Source: Methylobacillus rhizosphaerae
GTDB lineage: Bacteria > Pseudomonadota > Gammaproteobacteria > Burkholderiales > Methylophilaceae
Direction: 5' to 3'
DNA: 64,000 nucleotides
Assembly (NCBI RefSeq): GCF_900187985.1
Contig: NZ_FZOA01000005.1
Coordinates: forward strand, 124,001-188,000
Shown: one piece after another, positions 10,141 to 20,387 of the stretch
How the letters are laid out: every line of letters begins with the position of its first letter
How positions within the stretch are numbered: position 1 is the stretch's first letter
The notes under the pieces: model-generated
What the model was told of the DNA's origin: nothing
The model's input: only the letters and a program-made list of their open reading frames with translations
The model's database searches: none
Program-made: the position numbers and the translations under genes

Positions 10141-11559
10141 GTGATCAAAAAAATTCTAATTGCCAATCGCGGCGAAATTGCTGTGCGTATCGTACGTGCA
10201 TGCTCCGAGATGGGCATAAAATCTGTTGCTATATACTCAGATGCCGACCGTCATGCCCTGCACGTCAAAAAAGCAGATGAAGCTTACAATATCGGGTCAG
10301 ATCCGGTACTCGGCTATCTAAATGCACATAATATAGTCAATCTGGCTGTAGCCTCAGGCTGTGACGCATTACACCCTGGCTATGGTTTTCTTTCCGAAAA
10401 TCCGGAGCTGGCTGAAATCTGCGCCCGCCGCGGTATCAAGTTCATAGGCCCTGATGCCAGGGTTATTCGCCAGATGGGTGACAAGATCCAGGCACGCACT
10501 GCCATGATTAAGGCAGGCATTCCCTGTGTACCCGGAAGCGAGGGCAACCTGGCTAATCTGGAAGAAGCTCGCAAACTGGCCAATAAGATTGGCTATCCCG
10601 TCATGCTGAAAGCCACCAACGGTGGCGGTGGCCGCGGCATCCGCCGCTGTAATGACGAGAAGGAACTGCTCAGCAACTATGACCGTGTGATTTCCGAAGC
10701 CAGCAAGGCATTCGGCAAGCCAGAAGTATTTCTGGAAAAGTGTGTGGTTAATCCCCGCCATATTGAAGTGCAGATATTGGCAGACAGCCACGGCAACGTT
10801 ATCCATTTGTTCGAGCGTGACTGTTCCATCCAGCGCCGCAACCAGAAGCTGATCGAGATTGCACCATCACCACAGCTGAGCAAGGCGCAGCGTGAGTATA
10901 TTGGCAACCTGGCAGCCAAGGCAGCCAAGGCTGTCGGCTATAAGAATGCAGGCACTGTCGAATTCCTGTTGGATTCGGACAATAATTTCTACTTCATGGA
11001 AATGAATACCCGCCTGCAGGTGGAGCATACTGTCACCGAGCAGATTACCGGTATCGACATTGTGCAGGAGCAGATCCGCGTTGCAGATGGCCAGCGCCTG
11101 CAATACAAGCAATCGGAAGTGCAGTATCGTGGCTTTGCGATGGAATTCCGCATCAATGCGGAAGACCCCAAGAATGATTTCCTGCCCAGCTTCGGCAAGA
11201 TCACGCGCTACTACTCCCCGGGCGGCCCTGGTATCCGTATGGATGCCGCCATGTACAGCGGGTATGTGATTCCCCCCTACTACGACTCCATGTGCGCCAA
11301 ACTCACCGTATGGGCACTAAACTGGGAAAGTGTTGTGGAGCGTGGTCGCCGGGCGCTCAATGACACTGTGGTATATGGTGTCAAGACCACGATTCCTTAT
11401 TACCAGGAAATTCTGAAACACCCGGATTTCCGCAACGCCAGGTTCAATACCAGCTTTGTGGAGTCCCATCCTGAACTTGCCAATTATGCAACCGAGTTCC
11501 CACGTGAACTGATTGCGGCAGCGATTTCAGCCGCCATAGCTGCCCACGAGGGTATCTGA
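10141..11559 (+). CDS. pycA: Pyruvate carboxylase subunit A (biotin carboxylase)
   Basis: A 472-aa ATP-grasp biotin carboxylase beginning IKKILIANRGEIA. The glycine-rich ATP loop KATNGGGGRGIR and the catalytic signature EMNTRLQVEHTVTE are present. It starts at GTG (10141). The next gene encodes a carboxyltransferase plus biotin domain rather than AccB, so this is the A subunit of a two-subunit (alpha4beta4-type) pyruvate carboxylase, not acetyl-CoA carboxylase AccC. The role is anaplerotic oxaloacetate supply. The pair sits between maf and yceD, which adjoin in many other genomes. Confidence 0.85.
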   Translation: MIKKILIANRGEIAVRIVRACSEMGIKSVAIYSDADRHALHVKKADEAYNIGSDPVLGYLNAHNIVNLAVASGCDALHPGYGFLSENPELAEICARRGIKFIGPDARVIRQMGDKIQARTAMIKAGIPCVPGSEGNLANLEEARKLANKIGYPVMLKATNGGGGRGIRRCNDEKELLSNYDRVISEASKAFGKPEVFLEKCVVNPRHIEVQILADSHGNVIHLFERDCSIQRRNQKLIEIAPSPQLSKAQREYIGNLAAKAAKAVGYKNAGTVEFLLDSDNNFYFMEMNTRLQVEHTVTEQITGIDIVQEQIRVADGQRLQYKQSEVQYRGFAMEFRINAEDPKNDFLPSFGKITRYYSPGGPGIRMDAAMYSGYVIPPYYDSMCAKLTVWALNWESVVERGRRALNDTVVYGVKTTIPYYQEILKHPDFRNARFNTSFVESHPELANYATEFPRELIAAAISAAIAAHEGI

Positions 11560-11594
11560 GGCTTACAATCAACACCTTGAAGTGGTAAAAAATT

Positions 11595-13451
11595 ATGGCA
11601 AAAGTACATATAACCGATGTAGTTCTACGTGATGGTCACCAATCTCTGATTGCAACTCGCATGCGTACAGCCGACATGCTGCCCATCTGCTCAAAACTCG
11701 ACTCAGTTGGCTACTGGTCACTGGAAGCCTGGGGTGGCGCAACATTTGATGCCTGCGTCCGCTATTTGCGTGAAGATCCCTGGGAGCGTCTGAAGAAATT
11801 GCGTAAGGCATTGCCTAACTCCCGCATCCAGATGCTGTTGCGTGGCCAGAACCTGCTGGGATATCGCCACTATTCCGACGATGTAGTACGTGCGTTCGTG
11901 CAGAAGTCTGCGGATAACGGCGTGGATGTGTTCCGCATTTTTGACGCCATGAACGACCTGCGCAACCTCAAGGTCTCCATTGAGTCAGTCAAGGCAGTCG
12001 GCAAACATGCGGAAGGCACGATCAGCTACACAACCAGTCCGGTACATGACATTCCCTATTTCGTCAGCCTGGCAAAAGAACTGGAAAGTTTCGGCTGCGA
12101 CACCATTGCCATCAAGGATATGGCCAGCCTACTGACCCCGCAAGTCACAGGCGACCTCGTCAAGGCCTTGCGCGAGGCTGTCAGCCTGCCTATCCACTTG
12201 CATGCGCATGCGACTTCCGGCCTGGCCAGCATGTCGATCCAGCGCGCAGTCGATAACGGTGTATCCATTGTTGATGGCTGCATTTCCTCATTTGCAGAAG
12301 GTGCCAGCCTGCCGACCACGGAAAGTATCGTCGCCGCACTCAAGGGCACGGAATATGACACCGGCCTGGATATCGGCCTGCTACAGGAAATTTCTGCCTA
12401 TTTCCGCGATGTACGCAAGAAATATTGGCAGTTTGAGAGTGATTTTACCGGCGTGGATACCCGCGTGCTGGTCAATCAGGTGCCAGGTGGCATGATTTCC
12501 AACCTGTCCAATCAGCTCAAGGAGCAAGGCGCCCTGGATCGTATGGATGCTGTGCTGGATGAAATCCCCCGCGTCCGTGAAGACCTTGGCTTCCCTCCGC
12601 TGGTAACGCCAACTTCACAGATCGTTGGCACTCAGGCAGTGCTGAATGTCATCACCGGTGCACGCTATAAGTCCGTGACTAACGAAGTCAAGAACTACCT
12701 ACTGGGCCATTATGGCAAGGCACCTTCTGTGGTCGATGCAGAAGTACGTAGCCTGGCCGTAGGCGATGCCCAGGTGATCGACTGCCGCCCTGCTGACCTG
12801 CTGACGCCAGAAATGGACAAGTTGCGCAATGAAGTGGAAGGCCTGGTGAAGAACGAAGAAGATGTGCTGACTTATGCCATGTTCCCAGACCTGGCCAAGA
12901 CCTTCCTGCAGGAGCGCAATGCCGGCACACTGAAACCCGAAGTCCTTCTGAATAAGGAAGAAGTCAGCTCCAGTGAGTCCCGCTCCCGTTTTGCGCCAAG
13001 TGAATTCAATGTCACCCTGCATGGCGAGACCTTCCATATCAAGCTCACCGGCAGTGGCCACCATGGTGAAGACCAACGTCCTTTCTATGTATCCGTTGAT
13101 GGTGTGGCGGAAGAAGTGGTGGTTGAAACACTCAGCGAAATCGAGGTGTCCGGTGGTGGGCAAAGCAACGGGGATGCCAAGAAAAAATCCAGCCGTGCCA
13201 GTGGTGGCAGCAGCCGCCCTCGCCCATCACATCCTGGCTGCGTTACCACTGCCATGCCGGGCACGATTGTCGATGTCAAGGTCAAGGTCGGTGATAAGGT
13301 CAATGCCGGCGATGCCGTACTGGTGATTGAAGCCATGAAAATGGAAAACGAAATCCAGTCAGCCAAAGCCGGGGTGGTGGTAGCCATCAACGTGACCAAA
13401 GGCGACAGCGTCACTCCAGATGAAACCTTGCTGGAAATCCAGCCTGACTAG
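11595..13451 (+). CDS. pycB: Pyruvate carboxylase subunit B (carboxyltransferase and biotin carrier)
   Basis: 618 aa. The N-terminal HMGL-like TIM barrel has RDGHQSL, a lysine in AIKDMASLL and the metal-binding histidines in HLHAHATSGLA. It is followed by a conserved carboxylase domain, a Ser/Arg-rich linker (about 515-540) and a C-terminal biotinyl domain with Lys582 in EAMKME. The same architecture occurs in oxaloacetate decarboxylase alpha chains. Because a biotin carboxylase lies just upstream and no membrane OadB/OadG genes are present, pyruvate carboxylase is the better reading. A strong terminator follows at 13471. Confidence 0.85.
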   Translation: MAKVHITDVVLRDGHQSLIATRMRTADMLPICSKLDSVGYWSLEAWGGATFDACVRYLREDPWERLKKLRKALPNSRIQMLLRGQNLLGYRHYSDDVVRAFVQKSADNGVDVFRIFDAMNDLRNLKVSIESVKAVGKHAEGTISYTTSPVHDIPYFVSLAKELESFGCDTIAIKDMASLLTPQVTGDLVKALREAVSLPIHLHAHATSGLASMSIQRAVDNGVSIVDGCISSFAEGASLPTTESIVAALKGTEYDTGLDIGLLQEISAYFRDVRKKYWQFESDFTGVDTRVLVNQVPGGMISNLSNQLKEQGALDRMDAVLDEIPRVREDLGFPPLVTPTSQIVGTQAVLNVITGARYKSVTNEVKNYLLGHYGKAPSVVDAEVRSLAVGDAQVIDCRPADLLTPEMDKLRNEVEGLVKNEEDVLTYAMFPDLAKTFLQERNAGTLKPEVLLNKEEVSSSESRSRFAPSEFNVTLHGETFHIKLTGSGHHGEDQRPFYVSVDGVAEEVVVETLSEIEVSGGGQSNGDAKKKSSRASGGSSRPRPSHPGCVTTAMPGTIVDVKVKVGDKVNAGDAVLVIEAMKMENEIQSAKAGVVVAINVTKGDSVTPDETLLEIQPD

Positions 13452-13470
13452 AGTTTAATCTCCAGTAACT

Positions 13471-13498
13471 GAAAAAGCCGGGATATCCCGGCTTTTTT
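13471..13498 (+). terminator. Rho-independent terminator after pycB
   Basis: The stem AAAGCCGGG/CCCGGCTTT with a 4-nt loop is followed by a T run, 20 bases after the pycB stop. Confidence 0.9.
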
Positions 13499-13555
13499 CA
13501 TTCTGTTTTTCATCTATTCCATGCCACAATAAAACTTTCCAATTCATTATCCACC

Positions 13556-14134
13556 ATGCAGCCATTGATTCTTGCCTCATCCTCCCCTTATCGCAGGGAG
13601 TTACTCAGCCGCCTGCAATTACCATTCAATGTGCTGTCTCCTGATATTGATGAAACTCCTTATACGGATGAGCAGCCGGAACAGACTGCATTACGCCTGG
13701 CGCAGGCAAAAGCTTGCAAGATTGCCGAAACCCATCCGGATGCGCTGATTATTGGCTGCGATCAGGTTGCAACTCTGGACGGACTGCAGTTAGGTAAACC
13801 CATTACTCATGACAATGCCGTCAGGCAGTTATCGCTCATGCGCGGACGCAGCGTAGTGTTTCATAGTGCGCTCTGTCTTTATAATGCGGCTAATCAACAG
13901 ATGCAGGCAGATGTTGTGCCTTATACTGTCACCTTTCGTGACCTAAGCGACCAGCAAATAGAAAACTATCTGCGCAAGGAACAACCTTATCAATGTGCCG
14001 GTAGCGCCAAATCCGAAGGATTAGGCATTGCAGTCATTGCCGCCATGGAAGGTAATGACCCGAACGCACTGATTGGCTTGCCATTGATTCGCCTGATAGA
14101 CATGCTCTCTCACCAAGGCGTTGATGTTATCTAG
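13556..14134 (+). CDS. Maf family nucleotide pyrophosphatase (YceF-like)
   Basis: A 192-aa Maf/HAM1-fold protein that hydrolyses non-canonical nucleoside triphosphates. [11 protein letters not shown] at the N-terminus and [11 protein letters not shown] in the middle are family signatures. The proximity to yceD-rpmF supports the YceF (m7GTP pyrophosphatase) subgroup over YhdE. In enteric bacteria yceF lies directly beside yceD; here pycAB intervene. No clear ribosome binding site precedes the ATG. Confidence 0.88.
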   Translation: MQPLILASSSPYRRELLSRLQLPFNVLSPDIDETPYTDEQPEQTALRLAQAKACKIAETHPDALIIGCDQVATLDGLQLGKPITHDNAVRQLSLMRGRSVVFHSALCLYNAANQQMQADVVPYTVTFRDLSDQQIENYLRKEQPYQCAGSAKSEGLGIAVIAAMEGNDPNALIGLPLIRLIDMLSHQGVDVI

Positions 14135-14158
14135 GCACCTACATATAGAGGATCTCTC

Positions 14159-15595
14159 ATGACTTTCAAACCTACACTTCTTGCCTTGGGCTTGTTAAGC
14201 GCATTCCAGGCCATGGCTGCCGACGATGAAATCCGCAGCACACTGCATGACCAGCAAAGCGTTGCAGTCACGATTTACAATGGGAACCTGGCCTTGATCA
14301 AGGATCAGCGCAAGGTCAACCTGAATACCGGCTTGAATGCACTGGCCTTGCGTGATGTCAGTGCCCAGATCCGTCCGGAGACAGCGCTGCTGCGTAGCCT
14401 GCGCGGACAGCTGCAGACATTGGAACAAAATTTCGATTACGACCTGTTGAGCCCGGAAAAACTGTTAGAGAAGTACATAGGCCAGACAGTCCAGGTGATA
14501 CGTACCAACCCTGCCACAGGCGCCGAAACCATCGAGCCGGCTGAAGTGCTGGCTGTCAACAACGGCACTGTACTCCGCATGGGGAATCGTATTGAAACCG
14601 GCATTCCCGGCAGGATTGTATTCCCGGATGTACCGGAAAACCTGAGAGACCGCCCCACGCTGGTCACACAGCTTAACGCCAGACAGGCAGGCCTGCAGGA
14701 TATAGAGTTAAGTTACCTGACCTCAGGCCTGAGCTGGCAGGCCGACTATGTGGCGGAACTGAGCCCGGCAGAGGATAAGCTGGATTTGTCGGGCTGGGTG
14801 ACATTATCCAATACCAGCGGTACTTCTTATCGTGATGCCAAACTGCAACTGGTGGCGGGTGATGTCAATCGCGTGGTTACACCACGTCCGTCTATGCCAT
14901 TGGCAGCCATGCGCAAGAATGAAATGATGGTGGCAGATGCAGCGCCTGCCATGTCTGAAGAAGCCCTGCTCGAATATCATTTGTATTCCCTTGACCGTCC
15001 AACCACACTGGCAGAAAACCAGACCAAACAAGTGGCATTGCTGAGCGCACAATCCATTCCTGTCCGCAAGGAACTGGTGCTCAGAGGGTCAAATTACTAT
15101 TATCAATCCAGCCAGGGTGATCTGGGCCAGAAACTCAAGGTGGGTGTTTTCGTGGAGTTTGACAACAAGGAAAGCGCCAAGCTTGGCAAACCCCTGCCCA
15201 AAGGTGTCATGCGTGTCTACAAGCAGGATAGCCAGGGTAATGCGCAATTTGTGGGCGAAGACAGGATTGACCATACCGCGAAGAACGAAACCGTGCGCCT
15301 CAAGCTGGGAGAGTCTTTTGATGTCACCGCCAACAAAAAGCAGACAGACTTCAAGAAACTTCCCAACCCAGCCAAGGGTAATAGCCAGTTTGAAAGCGCC
15401 TATGAAATCGTCTTGAAAAACGCCAAGAAACAGCCAGCTACCGTCACCGTGGTAGAACCGATTCCCGGAGACTGGAGAATTTTGTCCCAGAACCATACAA
15501 GCAGCAAAACCAGCAGCAACACGGCCAGTTGGCAGATTGCCGTCCCGGCTGAAGGCACGGCAACACTGACCTATAGAGTGCAGGTGAGATATTGA
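14159..15595 (+). CDS. DUF4139 domain protein, exported
   Basis: 478 aa with a signal peptide (MTFKPTLLALGLLSAFQAMA, cleavage after AMA). The mature part is a beta-rich DUF4139-type protein: the central segment GLSWQADYVAEL and the C-terminal repeat-like strands match the mucoidy-inhibitor/DUF4139 group. No catalytic motif is visible. The stop codon overlaps the TTG start of the following methyltransferase gene, so the two are translationally coupled. The biochemical function is unknown. Confidence 0.75.
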   Translation: MTFKPTLLALGLLSAFQAMAADDEIRSTLHDQQSVAVTIYNGNLALIKDQRKVNLNTGLNALALRDVSAQIRPETALLRSLRGQLQTLEQNFDYDLLSPEKLLEKYIGQTVQVIRTNPATGAETIEPAEVLAVNNGTVLRMGNRIETGIPGRIVFPDVPENLRDRPTLVTQLNARQAGLQDIELSYLTSGLSWQADYVAELSPAEDKLDLSGWVTLSNTSGTSYRDAKLQLVAGDVNRVVTPRPSMPLAAMRKNEMMVADAAPAMSEEALLEYHLYSLDRPTTLAENQTKQVALLSAQSIPVRKELVLRGSNYYYQSSQGDLGQKLKVGVFVEFDNKESAKLGKPLPKGVMRVYKQDSQGNAQFVGEDRIDHTAKNETVRLKLGESFDVTANKKQTDFKKLPNPAKGNSQFESAYEIVLKNAKKQPATVTVVEPIPGDWRILSQNHTSSKTSSNTASWQIAVPAEGTATLTYRVQVRY

Positions 15596-16305
15596 GCAAC
15601 AACGGCATCCTCTACATGCTTCCAGTCACTCTGGGAGCTGACAACCTGCAGCAGGTGCTGCCAGATGACGTCATTCAGCTGGCACAAGGCCTGGATACGT
15701 TTATCGTCGAAAACGAGAAAACAGCCCGCCGCTTTCTCAGCCTGATCAAGACACACAAACCCGTGCGTGAGCTGGCCCTGCTCCCCTTGAACGAACATAC
15801 CACGGATGCAGAACTGCCAGCGCTGCTTGCACCTCTTCGCGCCGGCAAGGATGTAGGGCTGATGTCAGAAGCGGGCTGTCCAGGCATTGCCGATCCAGGT
15901 GCCCGCCTAGCCGAGCTTGCCCACAGGCAACAGATTCGCGTTGCCCCGATGACAGGCCCCTCCTCCATCCTGCTGGCCTTGATGGGCTCAGGTTTCAACG
16001 GACAACGCTTTACGTTTCTGGGGTATATCCCCAGCGACAAGCAGGCCCGCATCCAGGCACTCAAGGATCTTGAACGTCATTCCAGGCAACACCGGGAAAC
16101 GCAGATTTTCATTGAAACGCCTTACCGCAACCAGCATTTGCTGGAGGATATCCTCGCGCATTGCGCAGCGGAAACTCGCTTGTGCATTGCACGTAATCTC
16201 AGCCTGCCAACAGAACTTATTATCAGCAAACCAATCCGGGAATGGAGAAAATCGGAACTACCGGAGTTGCATAAGCAACCGACTGTATTCCTGTTGCTGG
16301 CCTGA
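15592..16305 (+). CDS. SAM-dependent methyltransferase, RsmI/tetrapyrrole methylase family
   Basis: 237 aa. It contains MSEAGCPGIADPGA, corresponding to the DAGTPxxxDPG loop of RsmI, and the second SAM-binding segment GPSSILLALMGSGF. RsmI makes the 2'-O-methyl of C1402 in 16S rRNA. This protein is shorter than typical RsmI (about 280 aa) and lacks its C-terminal extension, so it may be a paralogue with another RNA target. The TTG start overlaps the upstream stop (TATTGA). Confidence 0.75.
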   Translation: MSNNGILYMLPVTLGADNLQQVLPDDVIQLAQGLDTFIVENEKTARRFLSLIKTHKPVRELALLPLNEHTTDAELPALLAPLRAGKDVGLMSEAGCPGIADPGARLAELAHRQQIRVAPMTGPSSILLALMGSGFNGQRFTFLGYIPSDKQARIQALKDLERHSRQHRETQIFIETPYRNQHLLEDILAHCAAETRLCIARNLSLPTELIISKPIREWRKSELPELHKQPTVFLLLA

Positions 16306-16323
16306 GCAGCAATATTGAGCTGG

Positions 16324-16899
16324 TCAGGCCAGGCTCAATACCTTCCTGACAGGCGCGTAACTACGCCTGTGGATTTCACAGGCGCCGTGCTTTGCAAGCA
16401 ATTTCAGGTGCAGCGCCGTAGGATAGCCTTTGTGCCGGGCAAAATCATACTGCGGATACCGCTCATGCATTTCCAGCATTTCATGATCACGTGCCGTCTT
16501 GGCCAAGATTGAAGCAGCGGAAATTTCCTGCACCTTGCTGTCGCCCTTGACTATGCCCTGCGCCGGAATGGTGATATCAGGACAATGCAAACCATCGACC
16601 AGCACCTCGGTTGGTTGTATGGACAATTGTGCAATCGCACGTTTCATTGCCAACAGGCTGGCCTGCAGGATATTGATTTCATCGATTTCCGCAGCACTGC
16701 AGGATGCAATCGCCCAAGCCAGCGCATACTGCTTGATCTCGATTGCCAGCATATTGCGTTTTTTCTCGCTCAAGGCTTTGGAGTCTGCAAGCCCGGAAAT
16801 CGGTCGTTGCGGATCCAGAATCACTGCTGCGGCATAGACTGCGCCTGCCAATGGTCCGCGCCCGGCCTCATCCACACCACAAAGAATCACTTGGCTCAT
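16324..16899 (-). CDS. rnhB: Ribonuclease HII
   Basis: A 191-aa enzyme that removes ribonucleotides from DNA hybrids. The acidic active site begins in [15 protein letters not shown] and continues in a [10 protein letters not shown] segment. The ATG overlaps the lpxB stop (ATGA), and it is the last gene of the rpsB-to-rnhB block. It converges on the methyltransferase gene with only 18 bases between stops. Confidence 0.96.
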   Translation of the reverse strand: MSQVILCGVDEAGRGPLAGAVYAAAVILDPQRPISGLADSKALSEKKRNMLAIEIKQYALAWAIASCSAAEIDEINILQASLLAMKRAIAQLSIQPTEVLVDGLHCPDITIPAQGIVKGDSKVQEISAASILAKTARDHEMLEMHERYPQYDFARHKGYPTALHLKLLAKHGACEIHRRSYAPVRKVLSLA

Positions 16900-18032
16900 T
16901 TGATAAAGGACAATACAGCCTGCGCTGCTTTTTCTTCTGTATTCTGCTGGAGAATAGTATGGATGCGGTGGAATTCCGCCTGGATATCCTCTCTTTTTGC
17001 CTTGTCATCAGCCAGCTGCAAAGTCGTGGCTGCCAGCTTTTCAGGCACAGCATCGTGTTGCAGTAGCTCAGGCACGACAAAGCGGCCAGCCAGCACGTTG
17101 GGCAATCCGACATAGGGCAAATACTTCATCCGCTTCAGTATCTGCCAGCTCAGACCAGGCATTCGATAGGTAATCACCATCGGCCGCTTGATCAATGCTG
17201 CTTCCAGGGTTGCAGTGCCTGAGGCCACAATCACCACGTCAGCCGCCTCCATTGCGCGATGGGCATGCCCGAACATGATCTGGATCGGCAATGCCTGTGC
17301 CTGATTCTTATATATCGCATGCTCGAATATCAAGCGTGTTTCCCGCGTAATGAGGGGAACCAGGAACTGGACGCCAGGCCGTTCTGCCGCGATAAGCTTC
17401 GCCGTCTTGATATAGAGATCCGCCAGTTGTTGCACTTCGCTTTGCCGGCTACCAGGCAGCATGGCAACCACCAAGCCATGTTGTGGTAGTTTCAGCTCCT
17501 CCCTGACTTTCTGCATATCAGGGTTCATGGGCAACAGGTCTGCCAGTGGATGCCCCACATAGGAAACCGGGATACCAGCCTGCTGATAGATTTCCGGTTC
17601 GAATGGGAACAACGCCAACATATGGGAGACTGCCTGTTTGATCTTCTTGATCTTACCCCGACGCCACGCCCAGATTGATGGGCTGACATAATGAATTGTG
17701 GGAATACCCTGCTGCTTCAATTCGCGTTCCAGCGTGAAATTGAAATCAGGCGCATCTATACCGATGAACACATCGGGACGCTGATCAAGAAAATACTGCG
17801 TGAGCTGCCTGCGGATTTTGAGCAGACCCGGTAGATGGCGCAAGACCTCCACATATCCGCGCACCGACAACTGCTCCATGGGAAACAGGGTTTCCGCCCC
17901 CTCAGCTATCATCTTGGGACCGGCAATACCCACGAACCTCAAGTCCGGCCGCTGTTTTTTCAGCGCCCGGATCAAGTGGCTACCCAGCAAATCGCCAGAG
18001 GCTTCTCCAGCCACAATACCGATGGTCGGCAT
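16896..18032 (-). CDS. lpxB: Lipid-A-disaccharide synthase
   Basis: A 378-aa glycosyltransferase (GT19) joining UDP-2,3-diacylglucosamine and lipid X. It begins [19 protein letters not shown], the LpxB signature, and has VGHPLAD and [10 protein letters not shown] in the central region. It follows lpxA by 14 bases and overlaps rnhB. Confidence 0.97.
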   Translation of the reverse strand: MPTIGIVAGEASGDLLGSHLIRALKKQRPDLRFVGIAGPKMIAEGAETLFPMEQLSVRGYVEVLRHLPGLLKIRRQLTQYFLDQRPDVFIGIDAPDFNFTLERELKQQGIPTIHYVSPSIWAWRRGKIKKIKQAVSHMLALFPFEPEIYQQAGIPVSYVGHPLADLLPMNPDMQKVREELKLPQHGLVVAMLPGSRQSEVQQLADLYIKTAKLIAAERPGVQFLVPLITRETRLIFEHAIYKNQAQALPIQIMFGHAHRAMEAADVVIVASGTATLEAALIKRPMVITYRMPGLSWQILKRMKYLPYVGLPNVLAGRFVVPELLQHDAVPEKLAATTLQLADDKAKREDIQAEFHRIHTILQQNTEEKAAQAVLSFIK

Positions 18033-18046
18033 ATGACAACCTTGGT

Positions 18047-18829
18047 CTAGCGGACAATACCGCGTGTTGAATGATTCAGGAAGTCCACCAGAATCTTCAG
18101 TTCCGGTGCGATTTCCTGTTGCGTGGTCAATTGTTGCTTGGCTTCTTCCAGTGTCAAGCCATTGCGATACAGGGTTTTGTATGCGCGCTTGATTTGCAGA
18201 ATATTCTCAGCAGAGAAGCCACGGCGCTTCAAGCCTTCCGAATTGATGCCATGAGGCTTGGCGTCATACCCGGCCGCAGTGACATATGGGGGAATGTCCT
18301 TGAATACCACGGAACCCACAGCTGTAATCACATGAGAGCCAATCTGGCAGAACTGGTGTATCAAGGTAAAACCACCGAGAATGGCATAGTCATGCACGTC
18401 CACATGCCCGGCAAGGGAGGAATTGTTCGCAAAAATCGTATGATTACCAACCATACAATCATGCGCAATATGCACATAAGCCATGATCCAGTTATGGTTG
18501 CCTATCTTGGTCGTGCCCTTATCCTGTACTGTGCCACGGTTAAAGGTACAAAACTCGCGTATGGTATTGCCATCACCGATTTCCAGTAACGTCGGCTCAT
18601 CCCTGAACTTCTTGTCCTGAGGCACTTCGCCGAGAGAGGAATACTGGAATATCTGGTTATCCTTGCCGATAATGGTCGGCCCTTTGATCACAACATGACT
18701 TGCCACGCGTGTACCAGCAGCAATCTTTACGCCTGGACCGATAATACTGAATGCACCGACTTCAACACTTGAGTCCAGCTCCGCCTTCGGATCAATAATG
18801 GCGGTGGGATGTATTCTTGCCTCTGACAT
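18047..18829 (-). CDS. lpxA: UDP-GlcNAc acyltransferase
   Basis: First enzyme of lipid A synthesis, 260 aa from the ATG at 18829. This ATG shares one base with the fabZ stop (TGATG); a TTG one codon earlier is also in frame. Left-handed beta-helix hexapeptide repeats run from about residue 8 to 190, with the catalytic histidine region [13 protein letters not shown]. It is coupled to fabZ and lpxB. Confidence 0.97.
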   Translation of the reverse strand: MSEARIHPTAIIDPKAELDSSVEVGAFSIIGPGVKIAAGTRVASHVVIKGPTIIGKDNQIFQYSSLGEVPQDKKFRDEPTLLEIGDGNTIREFCTFNRGTVQDKGTTKIGNHNWIMAYVHIAHDCMVGNHTIFANNSSLAGHVDVHDYAILGGFTLIHQFCQIGSHVITAVGSVVFKDIPPYVTAAGYDAKPHGINSEGLKRRGFSAENILQIKRAYKTLYRNGLTLEEAKQQLTTQQEIAPELKILVDFLNHSTRGIVR

Positions 18830-19290
18830 CAATCAATCGCCTTCAGAATACACATCATGTCGGCTTCAGCCACCACTACACCATCCACCAGGGCTTCGCC
18901 CTTGTATTTCCAGATACCGCGCAAGATACGGTCTATGCTGACCTTGAGAATCAGCTGGTCTCCAGGAGAAACCGGTTTTTTGAAGCGTACGTTATCCATA
19001 CCGGCAAAATAATAGACTGACTGATCATTCGGCTTGGTGTTCATTGTCTTGAAAGACAGGATTGCCGCCGCCTGTGCCATTGCCTCAACAATAAGGACGC
19101 CGGGCATGACCGGATGATAAGGGAAGTGGCCAGGAAAGAAAGGCTCGTTGATGGTGACATTCTTCACCGCCACGATTTCTTTGTTCAACTCCAGTGAAAG
19201 CACACGATCCACCAATACAAAAGGATATCGATGCGGCAGGTAGTTCAGTATCTCATGGATATCCATGCTCGTAGTGGCTTGTTCAGTCAT
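18829..19290 (-). CDS. fabZ: 3-hydroxyacyl-ACP dehydratase
   Basis: A 153-aa hot-dog fold enzyme. [12 protein letters not shown] carries the active-site histidine and [15 protein letters not shown] the glutamate. It sits inside the lpx cluster, as is usual, because FabZ competes with LpxA for 3-hydroxyacyl-ACP. The first 12 residues are a short variable tail. Confidence 0.97.
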   Translation of the reverse strand: MTEQATTSMDIHEILNYLPHRYPFVLVDRVLSLELNKEIVAVKNVTINEPFFPGHFPYHPVMPGVLIVEAMAQAAAILSFKTMNTKPNDQSVYYFAGMDNVRFKKPVSPGDQLILKVSIDRILRGIWKYKGEALVDGVVVAEADMMCILKAID

Positions 19291-19316
19291 GGCTTTTCTC
19301 GTTTCTCAACATCAGT

Positions 19317-20372
19317 TTATTCATTATTTTCCCCGGCAGCTGATGCCAGCACTCCTGACAATTGCTTTTCCAGCTGCTTGACTCGCTCAGCGAGTTCCCC
19401 TAAACGCCTGATACTTGCGGCGGTCTTGAGCCACTCCTCATGTCGCTGGAATGGCATCAATGCAGTATAGGTATCTGACTTGGCCAGTGAGCGTGTAATC
19501 ATACTCCCTGGCGATACTGTGACACCATCTGCAATCTCGAGATGCCCCAATATCATGGCAGCACCTCCAATACGACACTGGCGTCCCAGCACAGCACTTC
19601 CTGCGATACCGACACAACCCGCAATCACGGAATGTGCTCCGATACGGCAATTGTGTCCAATCTGGACCAGGTTATCGATCTTGCATCCATCCTCGATCAC
19701 CGTATCATCAATCGCACCACGGTCGACGGTGGTATTGGCACCAATATCCACATCATTGCCGATGCGCACACGACCAACCTGCGGAATTTTCACCCAGCGC
19801 CCATTATCCGGCGCGTAACCAAACCCATCGCCGCCAATGACACTGCTGGAAAAAATCGTACAACGCTCGCCAATACAGCAGTGATGGTAGATCACCACAT
19901 TGGCATGCAGCACAGAGCCGGCGCCGATCTCGACGCCATCACCGACGAAACAGCCCGGATAAAGGACGACGTTCTCACCGAGCACAACATCACGGCCAAT
20001 CACCACATTTGCCATGATGGTACAGCTTGCTGGGATGCTGGCATTAGCCGCAATGCTGGCTGTTTTATCCGCACCTGCAGCATATTGCGGTAGCGGGTTC
20101 AGCAGGTCGGAAACCCGGGCAAAATAAGCGTAAGGGTTATCCGTAACAATCCGCGGCAACTCCGTGGCATCCTGATGCTCCGGCTTCAATATAACCGCAC
20201 TTGCCTGGGTACCGGCAAGCACAGAGAAATATCTGGAATCTGTCAGAAAACTGATTTGCCCGGCCTGGGCATTGACCAGCGAAGCAACCCGTGAAACCAG
20301 GATATCCTCCTGCCCCACTACTTCGCCCCCCAATCTGGATACAATCTCCCGCAGTGAGTAGGACGTGCTCAT
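19317..20372 (-). CDS. lpxD: UDP-3-O-(3-hydroxyacyl)glucosamine N-acyltransferase
   Basis: 351 aa. A substrate-binding N-terminal domain is followed by hexapeptide repeats (about 110-310) forming a beta helix, with a [10 protein letters not shown] segment holding the catalytic histidine. A C-terminal helix ([11 protein letters not shown]) fits trimer packing. It lies between ompH and fabZ. Confidence 0.97.
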   Translation of the reverse strand: MSTSYSLREIVSRLGGEVVGQEDILVSRVASLVNAQAGQISFLTDSRYFSVLAGTQASAVILKPEHQDATELPRIVTDNPYAYFARVSDLLNPLPQYAAGADKTASIAANASIPASCTIMANVVIGRDVVLGENVVLYPGCFVGDGVEIGAGSVLHANVVIYHHCCIGERCTIFSSSVIGGDGFGYAPDNGRWVKIPQVGRVRIGNDVDIGANTTVDRGAIDDTVIEDGCKIDNLVQIGHNCRIGAHSVIAGCVGIAGSAVLGRQCRIGGAAMILGHLEIADGVTVSPGSMITRSLAKSDTYTALMPFQRHEEWLKTAASIRRLGELAERVKQLEKQLSGVLASAAGENNE

Positions 20373-20387
20373 GAACGGTTACTGAGC

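Noticed and set aside
10141-13451. Acetyl-CoA carboxylase AccC or oxaloacetate decarboxylase
   Set aside because: The partner gene carries a pyruvate-type carboxyltransferase plus a biotin domain instead of AccB, and no membrane decarboxylase subunits are nearby.
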